Below the pieces are notes generated by a model. It ran no database searches, had not been told where the DNA came from, and was given only the letters and a program-made list of their open reading frames with translations. A DNA stretch of 64,000 nucleotides from Pontederia crassipes (Eukaryota; Streptophyta; Magnoliopsida; Commelinales; Pontederiaceae). Position 1 is the stretch's first letter. Each line of letters opens with the position of its first letter. The stretch spans positions 71,702,696-71,766,695 of the forward strand of contig CM060188.1 of assembly GCA_030549335.1 (NCBI GenBank), in the 5' to 3' direction. Shown here in pieces: positions 49,001 to 61,310 of the stretch. Both the position numbers and the translations under genes were made by a program.

Positions 49001-50127
49001 CTCATCTGACATCGATCATATCACGATAAGAAAGTAAGACAAAATGGCTGCGCATGATGTATTTTTAAAGGCTCTAATAATGATCAAAATTTCTTAATAA
49101 GCCCTACTGACGATAGCGGATTTTTGTGTACCTTTTGCAAGCGACGAACTTGATTTCACTGTTGACGGCCTACACGTCTCCCTCGGTCACGGCGTCTCAG
49201 CGCTTCTCTCTCCACCTCTCCTGCCGTGATGCCAAGATGGTAAAAATCCTTTAGGTCGGCGTGTAGGTCACCATTATAAGGGCATAGTGGTGCTTCGTGA
49301 ATGTAGGAGACAGTTACGAACGACTCGACTTTCTTTTTTTTCTTTTTCTTTTTTTTTAACGAAATTCTCGGACGTCACACCAAAAGTCTGTCCACACCTA
49401 TAAGCCAGTTCCAACTGTTGTTCTGGCAATGATTTCTTATGTTAAGAAAACAGTAGTTCTAATTGTTTGTTTCAGAATTGATTTCAGTTCTAAAAACAGA
49501 ATTGATTTTTAGTTTGAAGATCTGTGTATGTGATTTATTTGTTTGCTTTTTTAGGTTGGTGATATTGTTTTAGAATCATTACACTTGAAGTGGGGTTGCC
49601 TCCTACGAACTGTTTTGTTTATGCTGTATCATTTAACTGTTTTGTTTGTTTCTTGGTCTCGTCTGTTTTTATTCATGATCGGACAATTTGTAGAGTATCC
49701 GAGTACAACATATCTCTATTTAGTAGTGTTTCAAAAAAAAAATCTTTTGACCAAATTCACGATTTGAATTTATTGTTGTATATAGTTCTATTTTCATCTG
49801 CGCGAAGGTAAACAGCCCCTGTTGATGGGCTTATGAAGCATGCTGTTAAATTTATCCTTGAAAATGTTAGCAGTGTTACCTGTATGAATTGGTTTCATTG
49901 GTCTTTATGCATGAGATTTGTTGATACAATTGCTTGTTGTGTGACTTGATGTCAGACTAAATAGTCTGGTTTCTGTTATTGGCCGTTCATCTTCATAAAA
50001 TTTTGTAGTCTTTGGGTTTTGGGTTGTCAACCCCTAGGTCATACGTGATGTTCAGAGATTTGAGCTGGGGAAAAAACATCAAATACACACTTTGTTGTCT
50101 CCATTCGGTGATGTACACAATCCAAGA
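46026..50127 (+). repeat. Segmental duplication copy S2
   Basis: Second copy of the S1 segment (30725-36816), in the same orientation about 15 kb away. It lacks the LINE, the RPL15 insert and the TPR/GSL insert of S1 and carries a solo LTR of its own. Differences in the shared blocks are scattered substitutions and small indels. Confidence 0.9.
47457..49379 (+). mobile_element. Solo LTR, 1.9 kb
   Basis: Starts TGTAACGCCCCCGAAATGC and ends GGACGTCACA. A perfect direct repeat CCAAA flanks it (47452-47456, 49380-49384). S1 gives the empty site: CACCCACTCCAGAAATCTGT at 34454 onward. It is non-coding, with a repeated GGGCCGGTGGAGTATCTTTC module near 48170 and 48230. No second LTR or primer-binding site is present. 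Confidence 0.9.
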
Positions 50128-50130
50128 ACT
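50038..50130 (+). other. Possible exon in S2 (unidentified)
   Basis: Counterpart of 36724-36816, with the same peptide VIRDVQRFELGKKHQIHTLL and SPFGDVHNPRT. Here the frame stays open to a TAA near 50189, past the end of similarity with S1. Confidence 0.3.
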
Positions 50131-50365
50131 TTTGCCAGAAGACATCTGACAAATGAACTTCTCAATTCGACCACCAAAGCGAGGGCCTAAGGAATGGAAC
50201 CAAACGGGAGGTTTACGTCAAGTTCAGCCTACTTCATACTTAAAGGCCAATTACAACCAACGTTAGTTGGTACACTTAGATTGTGGGATTGCGTTCTAGG
50301 AGCAACTCTAGATTTGAAATCCAAAATCACCACGCTGCACAAGACTTATTCGTACCATGCGCGTA

Positions 50366-50820
50366 CAAGAAAAACACGGATTACCGACGGTCCGAACCGT
50401 CGGTAATCAGCCCGAAAACCGTCGATAACACAATTACCGATGGTTTTTCAGTCAGAATCGATCCGTCCGAAAAACGCTCGTCACAAACGGATTTGCGACG
50501 GTTGAAAAAAATTTGTCGAAAATATCGACGGTTCTGGCCGTCGGAACAGTCCCCGACGGTTCGACCCGTCGAAATTTTCCGACGGTTGCAACCGCCGGAA
50601 AAGTCCCCGACGGTTCGAACCGTCGATATTTCCGACGGTTGCAACCGCCGGAAAAGTCCCCGGCGGTTCGAACCGTCGATATTTCCGACGGTTCCAACCG
50701 CCGGAAAAGGCCGGCGGTTCGAGCCGTCGCAACTTTTCGACGGTCTCAACTGTCGAAACTTTAGACGGTTGTCGTAACCGTCGATCTTTTGACGATCGCG
50801 ACCGTCGCAAATAAATTTTT
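50366..50820 (+). mobile_element. CACTA element, truncated X-type end
   Basis: Starts near TACAAGAAAAACACGGATTA and carries many CGACGGTT...AACCGTCG units. It matches the reverse complement of 54340-54835 in order and spacing, so it is one terminal arm of the same CACTA family. CACTA itself is eroded to GCGTACAAG. No opposite arm is found. The open frames here are by-products of the repeats. Confidence 0.8.
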
Positions 50821-51379
50821 AAATATAAAAAAAACTGCTAGTAGTATTGAAAATCGATGGATCTCGACCGAAAAAAAGATCAATAAGGAAATCAGGACAA
50901 GATATGAAAAATCATATGGAAGTAGCACGGAACACAGAGGATACGAGCCTTCCTATGGAAAGTGGCACAAGAAGATTTGACCACAAACTATCTTCGAGCG
51001 AGAAGAGGATTGACGAACTCCGACACCTACCAGCTTTGTAACCGAGAATGGTGATCCACATACCCAAGAATTGCATAGTTGCAAAGAGAACATGGAACTC
51101 TCCACTACCAACCAATCAACGTTAACTCTTTTATGCAAACAAACTTGATGCAATGGTTACTCTTGAATGACGAAGGAGGTATAGTTTTTTTTTTTTTATG
51201 TTTGTCCAGAGACCTGTTCCCTCTCTTGTATAAAGACCTTACTGTATCTAATTATAACATATGATAGAAAACCAAGGCTAGTATTAAGTAATGAAACTTG
51301 ACACATGCCCTCGTTTGCCACAACATTCAGTCTATGACTTTTGTCAACGCCTTTGCATATTACTAAACAACGAAAATTT
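50821..51379. other. Spacer and C2 pseudogene 3' flank
   Basis: 50821-51140 shows nothing recognisable. From about 51145 (GGTTACTCTTGAATGACGAA) it matches the 3' flank of the intact C2 gene at 43555 onward. Confidence 0.6.
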
Positions 51380-52319
51380 GGCTTAAGCCGCCGAAGAACT
51401 CGACCCCTGAAGGATGATGCATTGGGGTAGTACATGATCAGCCTTAGTTCACCGGCATATCTGTGCAGAAACAATAACATGCATGAATGAGCAAAAACTT
51501 GCAGCAGCATCATTTGTATGCAAATGAACATCTTCTGAAAGCAAATTAACAGTTGTCGGTTCCCAGTGCATGCCCTACCCGGACGATTCGGTCTTAAGCT
51601 GCCAGCGCCGCTTTTGTAGCCTTTGTGGAGGACTTCGTCCAACTGAATTCTGAAAGAACAGAAGAGAGCAGCTGTCCAAAGTTATGAAGAACAGAAAGGT
51701 TTTGACCAGATGGAGCTTATCTAACTATATATATATATATATATATATCATGATTCATGCATGCATGTATACGATGCAACTGTGGCTACTAATTACCTGC
51801 CATTGCCAATGAGTGTGTTGCTATTCCAAACTTATACATTGATTTCCCGAAGGCCTTCGATGAGGGTTATCTCGCATTCATCACCAAACTTGGGATTTTT
51901 ACGTCCATCTGTGCATTCATATCCAAAAAATTATACGTTTTACACGTTTTATAGAGAAACAACAAAGATCTCTCTCTCTCTCTCTCTCGCTCGCTCGCTC
52001 GCTCTCTCTTTGTTTTATACGTTTGCAGGTGTTTGTGCGAATCTTGGAGTCCCCGTACTCGAGTTGGACGTAGATCTGCTTGGTGAACCAGCTTTTGTTC
52101 TTCAACTTATTGCATGATATCACTGGAAAAATGTTGGCATAAAGAGTATAAAACTAAACATGAAGCATATATGTATGCGTACATATGAACAAAGATAACT
52201 AAACAGGTTTAGCATAAATCAACGGATCACTTCGTATTATTCATATCTCTGTAGCATAATTTTAAGTATGTACCGGTGATCTCAAGCCCATGGCCTTGGA
52301 TGCCCCCAACAACAGTCAT
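51380..52319 (-). pseudogene. C2-domain protein pseudogene
   Basis: All five exons of the neighbouring C2 gene can be traced. Exon 1 (52274-52319) is intact (MTVVGGIQGHGLEIT). Exon 2 (52021-52122) lost one codon, turning KQDPYV into KQIYV and removing the aspartate expected to touch calcium. Exon 3 has an in-frame stop (GTATAA where the intact gene has GTATCA) and a deletion before the FIGSG motif. Exon 4 is one base short in the KSG-WP region and so shifts frame. Splice sites largely persist. A (TA)n run (51727-51748) and a (CT)n run (51968-52013) have expanded in its introns. Confidence 0.9.
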
Positions 52320-52589
52320 ATCGATCTGCAAGCAAGGAGATACAATTTATGTTGGGCTGCTGATCAATATTTATATTGAATGATGTTGTTCATTGGAGAT
52401 CTCAACAGCTCTTATCCTTGATACATATTTTTTCCAATATTAATTTATTGCAACTTGGAAGGAGTTGATGGGAGGAAGGCTGCAACTTGTTTGACATTGT
52501 CGCCTCGGAGTTTTGTGCAGTTGCAGGTCACTGCATGCATGAAGCTAATGCATGCCAGGGCACAATTAATATGGGTTCATATGTCCATC

Positions 52590-52938
52590 TAAATATAAGA
52601 AAATGAGTGTACATTCTTCGACACAAGTATTCTTTTCTTGTCACTTGTATTCAATGCATTCCAGTTTAGTTTTATTAACTCATTATAATTAAAATTGTCT
52701 TGTATTGGATGGAAGTTGTCTTTTTATCCTTCACTTCGTTTGATTTTTCTTCATACGGCCTTTTATATTAAGTTTTTTATCGGCCAACCATTAAATACCA
52801 AATCAATCTCCTTCTCAAATATATGCAAATACTCTTACTCTTTCTCTTCTCTCTCTCTCTTTCTCTCTCAATTATATTGAAATCCAAGAATATTCATCCT
52901 TGACCTGGAAGTTGACGAAAAGTGCGTCAATTGAGCTT
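52590..52938 (+). repeat. C2-array spacer copy 2, left part
   Basis: Matches 43160-43430. Similarity stops at the CACTA insertion point and resumes at about 55880. Confidence 0.75.
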
Positions 52939-53339
52939 CACTACAAGGTCCAAACCGTCTGTAATTTTTCGAAAATCATCGAAAATGATGAGTTTCGACG
53001 GGTTTTTAAATAGAACCGATTCGTAAAAAAATGGTCATCGCAAAATAATTTTCGACGGTTGAAAAAAAAATCGTCGAAAGTTTCGACAGAAATCTGATGG
53101 CCGCAATCATCGAAGGACGGTCGTGAAACCGTCGATACTTTCGGCGCTTTCGGCGGTTGTCGCAATTGTCGAAACTTTCGACGGTCGTCGCGACCATCGA
53201 AACTTTCGACGGTCACAATCATCGCAAAGAATTTTTTTAATATAAAAAAATTAGTGCGGCCAGATCCGGCCGCGGGGGCCATATCGGCCGGATCGGGCCG
53301 CATGAAAGGGAGGGAGGGAGGAAGGGAGGGAGGGGGAGA

Positions 53340-54835
53340 CACTACAAGAAAATCGCGATTTTCCGACGGATAATTTTTGACGGTTCTAAATCCGTCACAA
53401 TTTGCGACGAATTTTTCGACGGTTCCGTTTTCGACGGATTTTTCGACGGTTATGACCGTCGGAAATAATTTATATTATTATTTAATTTTTTGACGATTAG
53501 GAACATCGATATTTCTGACGGATATCCATCCATCGCAATTTCCGACGACTTTTCCGACGGTTATGACCTTCGGAAATGAAAAAATTAAATTATGTATTTT
53601 TTATATTATTATTAAATTTTTCCGACGGATTTTTCGACGGTCATGACCGTCGGAAATAAAAAATAAATTATGAAATATATTATATTATTATTAAATTTTT
53701 CGACGATTAGAAACGTCGATATTTCTGACGGATATCCATCCGTCGCAAAATCCACTGCAATTTTCGAAGGTCGTAACCGTCGGTAAATGTATAATAATAT
53801 CATATAAAGAATATTTTATTAATATAACTAGCGACGGCCCAAACCGTCGGTAATGGTAACGATTACCGACGGTTCAAACCGTCGGTAAAATAAAAAATAA
53901 ACATTATATATAACTAAATATATTTTCGACGGTCATAACCGTCGGTAATTATAAAAATAGTTAATATTTACATTTTCAACGGCCGAAACCGTCGGTAATT
54001 AAAATTTCGTTATCTCACTTTTTTTTTTCCTTTTCCCGCTTTCTTTCCACTTTTTCCCTTTATATTCCTCCTCCTCCCTCTTCTCTCTCTCCCTCCTCTC
54101 CTCTCTCTCTCCCGGCCGCGAGCACCCTCTCCCGCGCCGGACGCCGGCGACGCTCCCGCGCTGGCGTCTCTCTCTCTCTTTCTCTCTCCGGCCAGAGGCC
54201 GGGCCGGATCTCGCCACTGGAGGCCGGATCCGGCCGTGGCCATTCGGATCCGGCCCCCAGCGGCCGGATCGGCCGCCAGGCGGCCGGATCAGGCCTCCAG
54301 CGGCCGGAGTTGGCCGCAGCCCGATCCGACCGCTATTTTTTTTATATTTATAAAAATATTTGCGACGATTGCGACCACCAAAATATCGACGGTTGCGACG
54401 CCCATCGAAAGTTTCGATAATTGCGATCGTCGAAAAGTTGCGACGGTTGGGACCGCCGGCCTTTTTCGGCGGTTGCAACCGTCGAAAATATCGATGATTC
54501 GGACCGTCGGCCGTTTTCGGCGGTTGCAACCGTCGGAAATTTCGACGGTTCGAACCGTCGAGGACTGTTCCGGCGGTTGCAACCGTCGAAAAATTTCGTC
54601 AGTTCGAACCGTCGGGGACTGTTCTGACGGTTCGAACCGTCGGGGACTGTTCCGACGGTTCTGACCGTCGATATTTTTGACGAATTTTTTTCAACCGTCG
54701 CAAATCGGTTTGCGACGAGAGTTTTTCCGACGGATCGATTCCGACTAAAAAACCGTCGGTAATTGCGCTATCGACGGTTTTCAGGCTGATTACCGACGGT
54801 CCGGACCGTCGGTAATCAGCGTTTTTCTAGTAGTG
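53340..54835 (-). mobile_element. Inner CACTA transposon, nested and inverted
   Basis: Left end CACTACAAGAAAATCGCG, right end CTAGTAGTG at 54827-54835, flanked by AGA on both sides (53337-53339, 54836-54838). Its left arm (53380-53800) is the inverted relative of the outer right arm (55400-55800), and its right arm (54340-54835) is the inverted relative of the outer left arm. It is therefore the same family in the opposite orientation, inserted in the GA-rich core of the outer copy. Length 1.5 kb, non-coding. Confidence 0.85.
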
Positions 54836-54976
54836 AGAGAGAGAGAGGGGGGGAGAGGGTCATCCGGGAGGGAGACGGTCGCCAATGGGAGAGAGTCGTC
54901 ATCCGAGAGGGAGAGGGTCGCCGGCAAAATAGGAGAGGGAGAGAGAGAGGAGAGAGGTAAAGAAATAGAAAGTGGA

Positions 54977-55088
<112 letters not shown>

Positions 55089-55879
55089 GCAGCGAAAAAG
55101 TGGGAAAATGAAAAAAAGCGATGGGATATTGATTTTTTAATTACCGATAGCTATGATCGTCGAAAACTAAGTAAATATTAATAATATATATTATTATGAT
55201 ATACATATGAATATGATATTTAATTATTTTTAAAGTTATCGACGATTGAGATTGTCGAAAATTATTTAATTATAATAATAAAATACTACATTTATATATA
55301 TAATATTTATTTTTTAGGTTACCGACAATCCAGATCGTCAAAAATCTAGATTGTTGCTAATTAGATTAATAAAATATTTTTTATATTATATTATTTTTCA
55401 CTTACCGATGATAAAAATCGTCGGAATCGTCGAAAATCACGATGGTTTGAACTGCCACTAATTATATTAATAAAATACTTCTTATATTATATTAATTTTT
55501 ATTTACCGACGGTCAGGATCATCGAAAATTGTGACGGTTGGATATCCGTCGAAACTTTCGACATTTCCAATCATCAAAAAATAAAATAATAATATAATAA
55601 ATTACATATTTTTTATTTTTTATTTATTGACGGTCAGGATCGTCGGAAATTACGACGGTTGGATATCCGTCGAAATTTTCGACGTTCCTAATTATTGAAA
55701 AATAAAATAATAATATAAAAAATATATAATATATTATTTTTATTTTTATAAAATTTATCGTAAATTATGACGAATTTTTATCCGTCGGAAACTGCCGGTC
55801 AGAAAATCCTAATTTTCTTGTAGGGCTTCTCGTTCCAATAGTTTTGCCTCCACAGATCTCGTTAACATTAGAAACGTGC

Positions 55880-56593
55880 CAAAATTACTTCGGTTATTGG
55901 ATAATCTTTAATAGTCATTATTCCTAATCTTTATAATTTTAATTTATTTTTAAACTTGTTTTTTGGAATATTAAACAATATATCCAACGACAGAAAAATA
56001 TGTCCCAACTAGAATTTCTTCTTTTAGGCCCGAATTCGAATTTTACTCGAGTTCAATAAGACATGTTGAGATTGATGATTTTTATTCCTCAAATATCTTT
56101 ACCATCAAAACTGAGATTGATGATTTTTATGTGAGCACTAATATATGTACAAATAATGAAAGAATTGCTCTCCCTTAAAAAATGTGTTTTTTCCAAACTC
56201 TAATTATCTGGTATTTTCTTAGAGGTTACAAATTTAATTGTGCGATCAAGATTTCAAGATTGTGGTCCAACTATCTATAAGGTAAAAAAAATTTCAGTTA
56301 TTTCAATGTAGCAATTGAACTCTATAAAAAATATATTTTTTTTATCAAACATCACCATTATTTTATATTCTTTATTAGCAGAGTGAAAAAAAAAGTAAAA
56401 ACACCAAATTCTTGATCAAAATCCTATCAAACACTCCCTTGAGGAATAAGGTCCCGGAATTAAATGCTGAAACATAGGAGTTCCAGGACATATCATAAAT
56501 TAAATTCTTAAAAAATTAATTTATTTTTATTTTTACGTCAAAAGTCTTTTAAATCAGTTACACTCGCATCTCATGCAACAATGAAGGAGCGCA
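55880..56593 (+). repeat. C2-array spacer copy 2, right part
   Basis: Resembles 43430-43545 at first (GGATAATCTTTAAT, TTTTGGAATATTA), and later, near 56270-56500, resembles 37210-37320. No exon is seen. It ends at the LTR element insertion. Confidence 0.6.
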
Positions 56594-57260
56594 TGTCACG
56601 GGACGTTTTTCCGTGACACGAAGCGTGAAGTCTCACGGCATCAGTGTCGCTCAACTTATAGCTCTCGGCCGCTCAGCGCCGAAACCAAGGAACACATGCA
56701 GCCGCCCCGCACTGCGTAATATTACGGAGTACCAAGTTATCCGTTCTTAGGGCATTTATCTTGTAAGACCGTCCTTATGAATGGCCAAGTAGGTGGTGTT
56801 CCCGTATGGTACGTTTTTTGTATTTTCAATATGTAACAAGACTCCTATACCTACGGTACACTGAGAGGAGTTCACTAGTGCCTTCCGAGGCCCAATTGTA
56901 TATTATGTTTCATCATATTTAATACAAGTAAGCTTTCCTTTAATTCCAGTGTCATGACCTTGAGCGTAGGGTGGCAACCCACATCGGTGTCATTTCATGA
57001 CGTCTCGTGGTACCTCGGCTGCCCCTTCGGACTTTAAGTGCCCAAGCGTCTGCATTGGTGCCGAACATACTAATGCCACGGTCCCATGACGAGTAGTCCA
57101 ACACTCTAGTCATGTCCGTAATTGAATACCTATAAGAGCGAGTTTTGACATAGTCGTCTCGACCATAAAATTTCCGCTGCAAATTCAAAATAGGCTTGGC
57201 GAGGTGCCTATCCGTCTAGTCGCCGTACGTGATCTAGTGTCCGAGAATGACCACATGACA
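56594..57260 (+). repeat. 5' LTR
   Basis: TGTCACGGGACG to CCACATGACA. It shares with the right LTR the AGCTCTCGGCC, ACATGCAGCCGCCCCGCAC and GGGTGGCAACCCACATCGGT blocks. Confidence 0.9.
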
Positions 57261-58734
57261 AGTGATATCAGAGCAGTTCTTCCTGCTCAGATTACCCAAC
57301 GACGATGACTCGTTTGTGTCGTCGCAATGTGTCCTGGCGTAGGAAATGTGCTTCCACTCAAAAAGTCCATCACGTCCAGACGCACTGGTACCATGGTCTT
57401 CGATCATGGATGCCAACGAGGAATGCGTGGCAAGCTTCCTCGCCGCATGCACAGTGTGCCCCGCAGCATATTCTTCATACACTTGTGTCGTGTCAAGGAA
57501 CGTCCGTCATGCATCATGATGGTTACTTATCGTCCCGCCTAATCGGGACGATCATGCGTCGCTCACTCGAGTAGATTAACCACCCCAGGTATACATTCGG
57601 GAATCTTGAAGTGTCGCGCTGCGTCAAGAGTGGCCATATGCCCCGCATGATGGTCTTGCGCTATCCATACCAAGGGGTCGCTTACACGAGCGTCGTGTAA
57701 CTCGGTGGACCCATGTCACATTCAGGACTGTCGGTCATACATTATCGTGATGACCTGGCACTGCTCGGTATTTTGTGACGTCGCATCGTATGTCCAGTCA
57801 TGCAACGTGAAGTGCACAACCTCTTCACGGGAGAAGTTGGTTCAAATTTAGGCATCAAGGTTCATGATCCCTTTCGGTTAAGGATTATCATACTCTCAGC
57901 TAAGGAGCATCAATCACAAGCATCTTATCATGCCGCAGCATCGCCTGACATGCCACGATGACTTTCAAGAACGGAGCAAAGCGTTGATTACTTACAAACA
58001 CTCGTGGACGAGCTGTCAGCCTTGCCTGCCTCGTCAAGTGTCGCCCCGCAAACGGCGTGATATCATCCATCAAGGGTTGGGACGAACTTGCTACATGTCA
58101 ACGCAAATTGATGCCTCAATTCAACGACCAATTTGGCAAATGGTCTGAGCGTCGAGCATCGACGAACCTTGGCCTGCTGCTGTCAAGCGTTCTGCCGCCA
58201 ACCGAAGGAAGGGGTACCCTTTCCTCTCGGACATCGCCTCGAACAATCGAAGCGACCTCCAATAATCGCAATCCAAATGTTTCGAAGGACACACTGACGA
58301 TGTCGTCCCTTCGAATGGAGATGGAGGTGATGTTGGGAGCTCATGCCATGAGTTCACCAATCACAATTCGCTTATCCCAAGCGGAGCGTCTTCATGAGCA
58401 CCCACATGGTTCTTGAAGATCTGGAACGGCTATTCTTTCACAAGGGTCAGCCGCCCGGTGGATAAGTATGTCAAAGACGCATGATCCCTGTCGACAAGCG
58501 CAATGGCATTACTTCGTCCAAGTTGCGGACGGACGAGCATCTAAGGTGCATCCTCTTCGTGAACGAGTACAACGATCTCGCCCCGTCCCTAATCCCAAGG
58601 TGTTGCCTAAGCTTCAAAGGAGGTTCTAGGATTGGAAGAAGGCATATCCCAAAAACCCTACAAGATGTGGTAAACTCAGTATGACGTTGCCATCGCGACG
58701 ACGTAGAACATGGCAAATAAGGATCCTATCGAGA

Positions 58735-58987
58735 CATGGGACAGAGGAAGTGACAGCACATCAATTATGCAAGCCTTGACAAATTGGGACTGGAGGTCAA
58801 GGTTGCTTTGTTCAGCATCGGTCAGATGGGCATGTTGGAGGAGGATGTGAAAGATATAACCGAGCTCCGCCTACAGTGTTCCCAGGAGGATGAAGACCCA
58901 GCGTTGATGTTCTTCAAGCAGAGGGGATTGAAGCTTTGGACTAGGACGGAGTTGGAACGACAGGATCGTCCAACCTCCGCTCGCTAG
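58735..58987 (+). pseudogene. Gypsy gag fragment
   Basis: The frame at 58784-58987 reads like the end of a plant gypsy gag core: DVKDITELRLQCSQEDEDPA, then LMFFKQRGLKLWTRTELERQ. This fits the usual KLF-F-GL--WA-TELRRQ pattern. It is short and isolated, with no zinc knuckle after it. Confidence 0.55.
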
Positions 58988-59110
58988 TCGCCGCTGCTAA
59001 AGGGTTCATGCCAAGACAACTGCCATACCACCAAAGCCCTTGGGCAACGGCAATGGTGGGGGAGAGAATTTATGCCAGAGACAAAAATAGTCCATCGAAG
59101 CAGGAGGATC

Positions 59111-59780
59111 GAGTTGATCCACAAGAATGTGGGGAGACTCCCGTCGCTCACTATAGTGACTTGAAGTGGACAAGGTAGAGAATGTCATATCCGAAAACCT
59201 TGCTCTACTTCAAATCATCAAGACATTAGACGACCGCCAAGGGTAAGGTGGTCCCGCACTCGACACTCGACGGATGAAGGACTCCACGTTGTAGCCATCT
59301 GCAACTTGGAGATAATGAGTTGAACCACAAGGAAATGTGGGAAGACTCTCGCCGCCCACTATGACGACTTAGAATGGACAAGGCATGGATTGTTACATCA
59401 AAGAACCTTGTCTCGCCTCAAGACCGTCGAAACATCAAGTGATCACCAAGGAGGAGGTGGTCCTGTGCTCTTCACTCGACGAAGGAATGAAAGACTCTAC
59501 GTTGCAACCATTTGCAACATAGAGACGTTGAGTCAAGCTCACAAAGAGACTTGAAATGTCTCGAAGCATCCGTAAGAAGACTCTTGTCGCTCATCATATA
59601 GACCCAAATCATCCAAAGCAGACAAGTGCAAATGTCGTCATCAAAGAGCTTGTGCTGTTTCAAGCTGTCAAAATTCAAGAACGATCATCGAGTGTGAGAT
59701 GGTCCCGTAATTTACATTCGGCGGAAGGGAGACCTTGTGCTACGGCCACTCGTAACATGAAGGCATACAAGAGTTGTTTC
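59111..59780 (+). repeat. Three diverged direct repeats of about 210 bp
   Basis: Units start GAGTTGATCC at 59111, GAGTTGAACC at 59317 and GAGTCAAGCT at 59530. Each contains an AGACTC-CGC block, a TGGACAAGG or equivalent, a GGTGGTCC or ATGGTCCCG block and a final ATCTGCAACTTGGAGA-like end. They lie in the LTR element interior after the gag scrap. The third unit is the most diverged. Confidence 0.65.
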
Positions 59781-60135
59781 ACCTCAAAGAAGCCAAATCC
59801 CACAAGTTGACGTTGCGCAAGTCGAAGAGAAGTGAAGCCCACAGAGACTTGATGGACGGATAGATACTTGATGAAGTCAGACCGCTCATGGCGGACTCCA
59901 CTGGCACTGCACAAGTGATGACCCCGGATTGGACGAAGGATCAGCAAGCGAAGCAGGCCTGAGGGAGGAATCCTCAACGAGACCTCAAGGAGCGAGCATT
60001 CCTGGCTGGTGAAGTAAAAGTCAAGGCAAAGAAGACAGAATTGAACAAGACAAGCGAAGTCAAGACTGAAGACGAAGGCTCCGAGGAAGCCCGGACAATG
60101 GCGTCGGAGGCGTCGTCGACTTTGGTGGGGGAGAA

Positions 60136-60801
60136 TGTCACGGGGCATTTTTTCGTGGCACGAAACGTGAAGCCTCGCGGCATCAGTGCCGCTCAACTTA
60201 TAGCTCTCGGCCACTCAGCGCCGAAACCAAGGAACACATGCAGCCGCCCCGCACTACGTAATATTGCGGAGTACCAAGTTATCCGTCCTTAGGACATTTA
60301 TCTTGTAAGGCCGTCCTTATGAATGACCAAGTATGTGATATTTCCGTAGGGTACGTCTTTTATATCTTCAATATGTAACAAGACTCCTATATCTACGGTA
60401 CACTGTGAGGAGTTCACTAGTGCCTTCCGAGGCCCATTTGTATGTTATGTTTCATTATATTTAATACAAGTAAGCTTTCCTTTAATTCTAGTGTCATGGC
60501 ATTGAGCGTGGGGTGGCAACCCACATCGGTGTCCCTTTGACGTCTCGTGGTACCTCGGCTGCCCCTTCAGACTTTAAGCGTCCAAGCGTCTGTATTTGTG
60601 CCGCAACGCGCTAATGCCACGATCCCATAACGAGTAGTCCAACACTCTAGACATGTCCATGATTGAATGCCTATAAGAGTAACTTTCGACATAGCCGTTT
60701 CGATCATAAAACTTCTGTTGCAAATTCAAAATAGATTTGACTAAGTGCCTATCCGCCTAATCACCGCACGTGATCTAATGTTCGAGAATGATCCCGCGAC
60801 A
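60136..60801 (+). repeat. 3' LTR
   Basis: TGTCACGGGGCATTTTTTCG to ATCCCGCGACA, preceded by the purine tract. Differences from the 5' LTR are mostly C/T and G/A changes. Confidence 0.9.
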
Positions 60802-60805
60802 CGCA

Positions 60806-61184
60806 CGGGGTTTGCAAAATTTGTATCGTCCTCCCAATTTTGTGAGCCTGCAATATGTTAAATTCTTAATATCTTGTCCCGAGCTTCTGACTCCTTTCAC
60901 CAGTGAAAAAAAATATTATTTATTATTATATTCTTACTAAAATATTGAATATCAATTCAGCATGGCCACATAAATAAACGAATGACGTATCATAAATTTT
61001 TATCTTAAAAATAAATTATTTTTTTATCATGTTTATTTTATGTAACCTTATCATTATAGAAAACAAATCAAAGTTCAGACAATATAAATTTAGAATAATA
61101 TTATATTTATATGCAATAAAGTAAATATATTATGTTGTTCATTTAGTATTCAATTATACACATTAAAAGTATTAAGATCTTATT
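60806..61184. other. Intergenic, AT-rich, no gene seen
   Basis: No coding or repeat structure recognised. Confidence 0.5.
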
Positions 61185-61310
61185 TTATCTAATTATAACA
61201 TATGATAGGAAACCCAAACTTTTGTTATATTATTTACCCAATATGTAATGGCACTTGACACATGGCCTCATTTGCCAACATTACCCAAGAAGAAGAAGAA
61301 ACTATTAGGT
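61185..61310. repeat. C2-array remnant: 3' flank of a third unit
   Basis: TATCTAATTATAACATATGA, ACTTGACACATG, CCTCATTTGCCA and TTTGCATAT occur in the same order as at 51240-51365 beside the C2 pseudogene. No C2 exon follows; the gene of this unit is gone. Confidence 0.65.

Larger units (their letters stand above)
56594..60801 (+). mobile_element. LTR retrotransposon lacking pol
   Basis: LTRs of about 665 bp at 56594-57260 and 60136-60801 (TGTCACGG...GACA) are roughly 90% alike by eye. A primer-binding-site-like word GATATCAGAGCAG follows the left LTR and a purine tract GGTGGGGGAGAA precedes the right one. CGCA flanks both sides (56590-56593, 60802-60805), a probable target duplication. The 2.9-kb interior is GC-richer than its surroundings and keeps only a scrap of gypsy gag plus repeats; there is no protease or polymerase. 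It is a non-autonomous or decayed gypsy element. Confidence 0.9.

Noticed and set aside
50283-50810. Open frames of up to 164 codons on both strands with repeating TVATVG/RRLQP-type words
   Set aside because: They are translations of CGACGGTT repeats in a CACTA arm; the same happens at 53999-54664. Not genes.
50380-54835. Regular CGACGGTT...AACCGTCG units that look CRISPR-like
   Set aside because: Spacing is irregular, units are palindromic and diverged, and they lie inside CACTA ends with target duplications in a plant genome. Not a CRISPR array.
59675-60214. Minus-strand frame of 179 codons
   Set aside because: Runs antisense through the LTR-element interior into its 3' LTR; no gene likeness.
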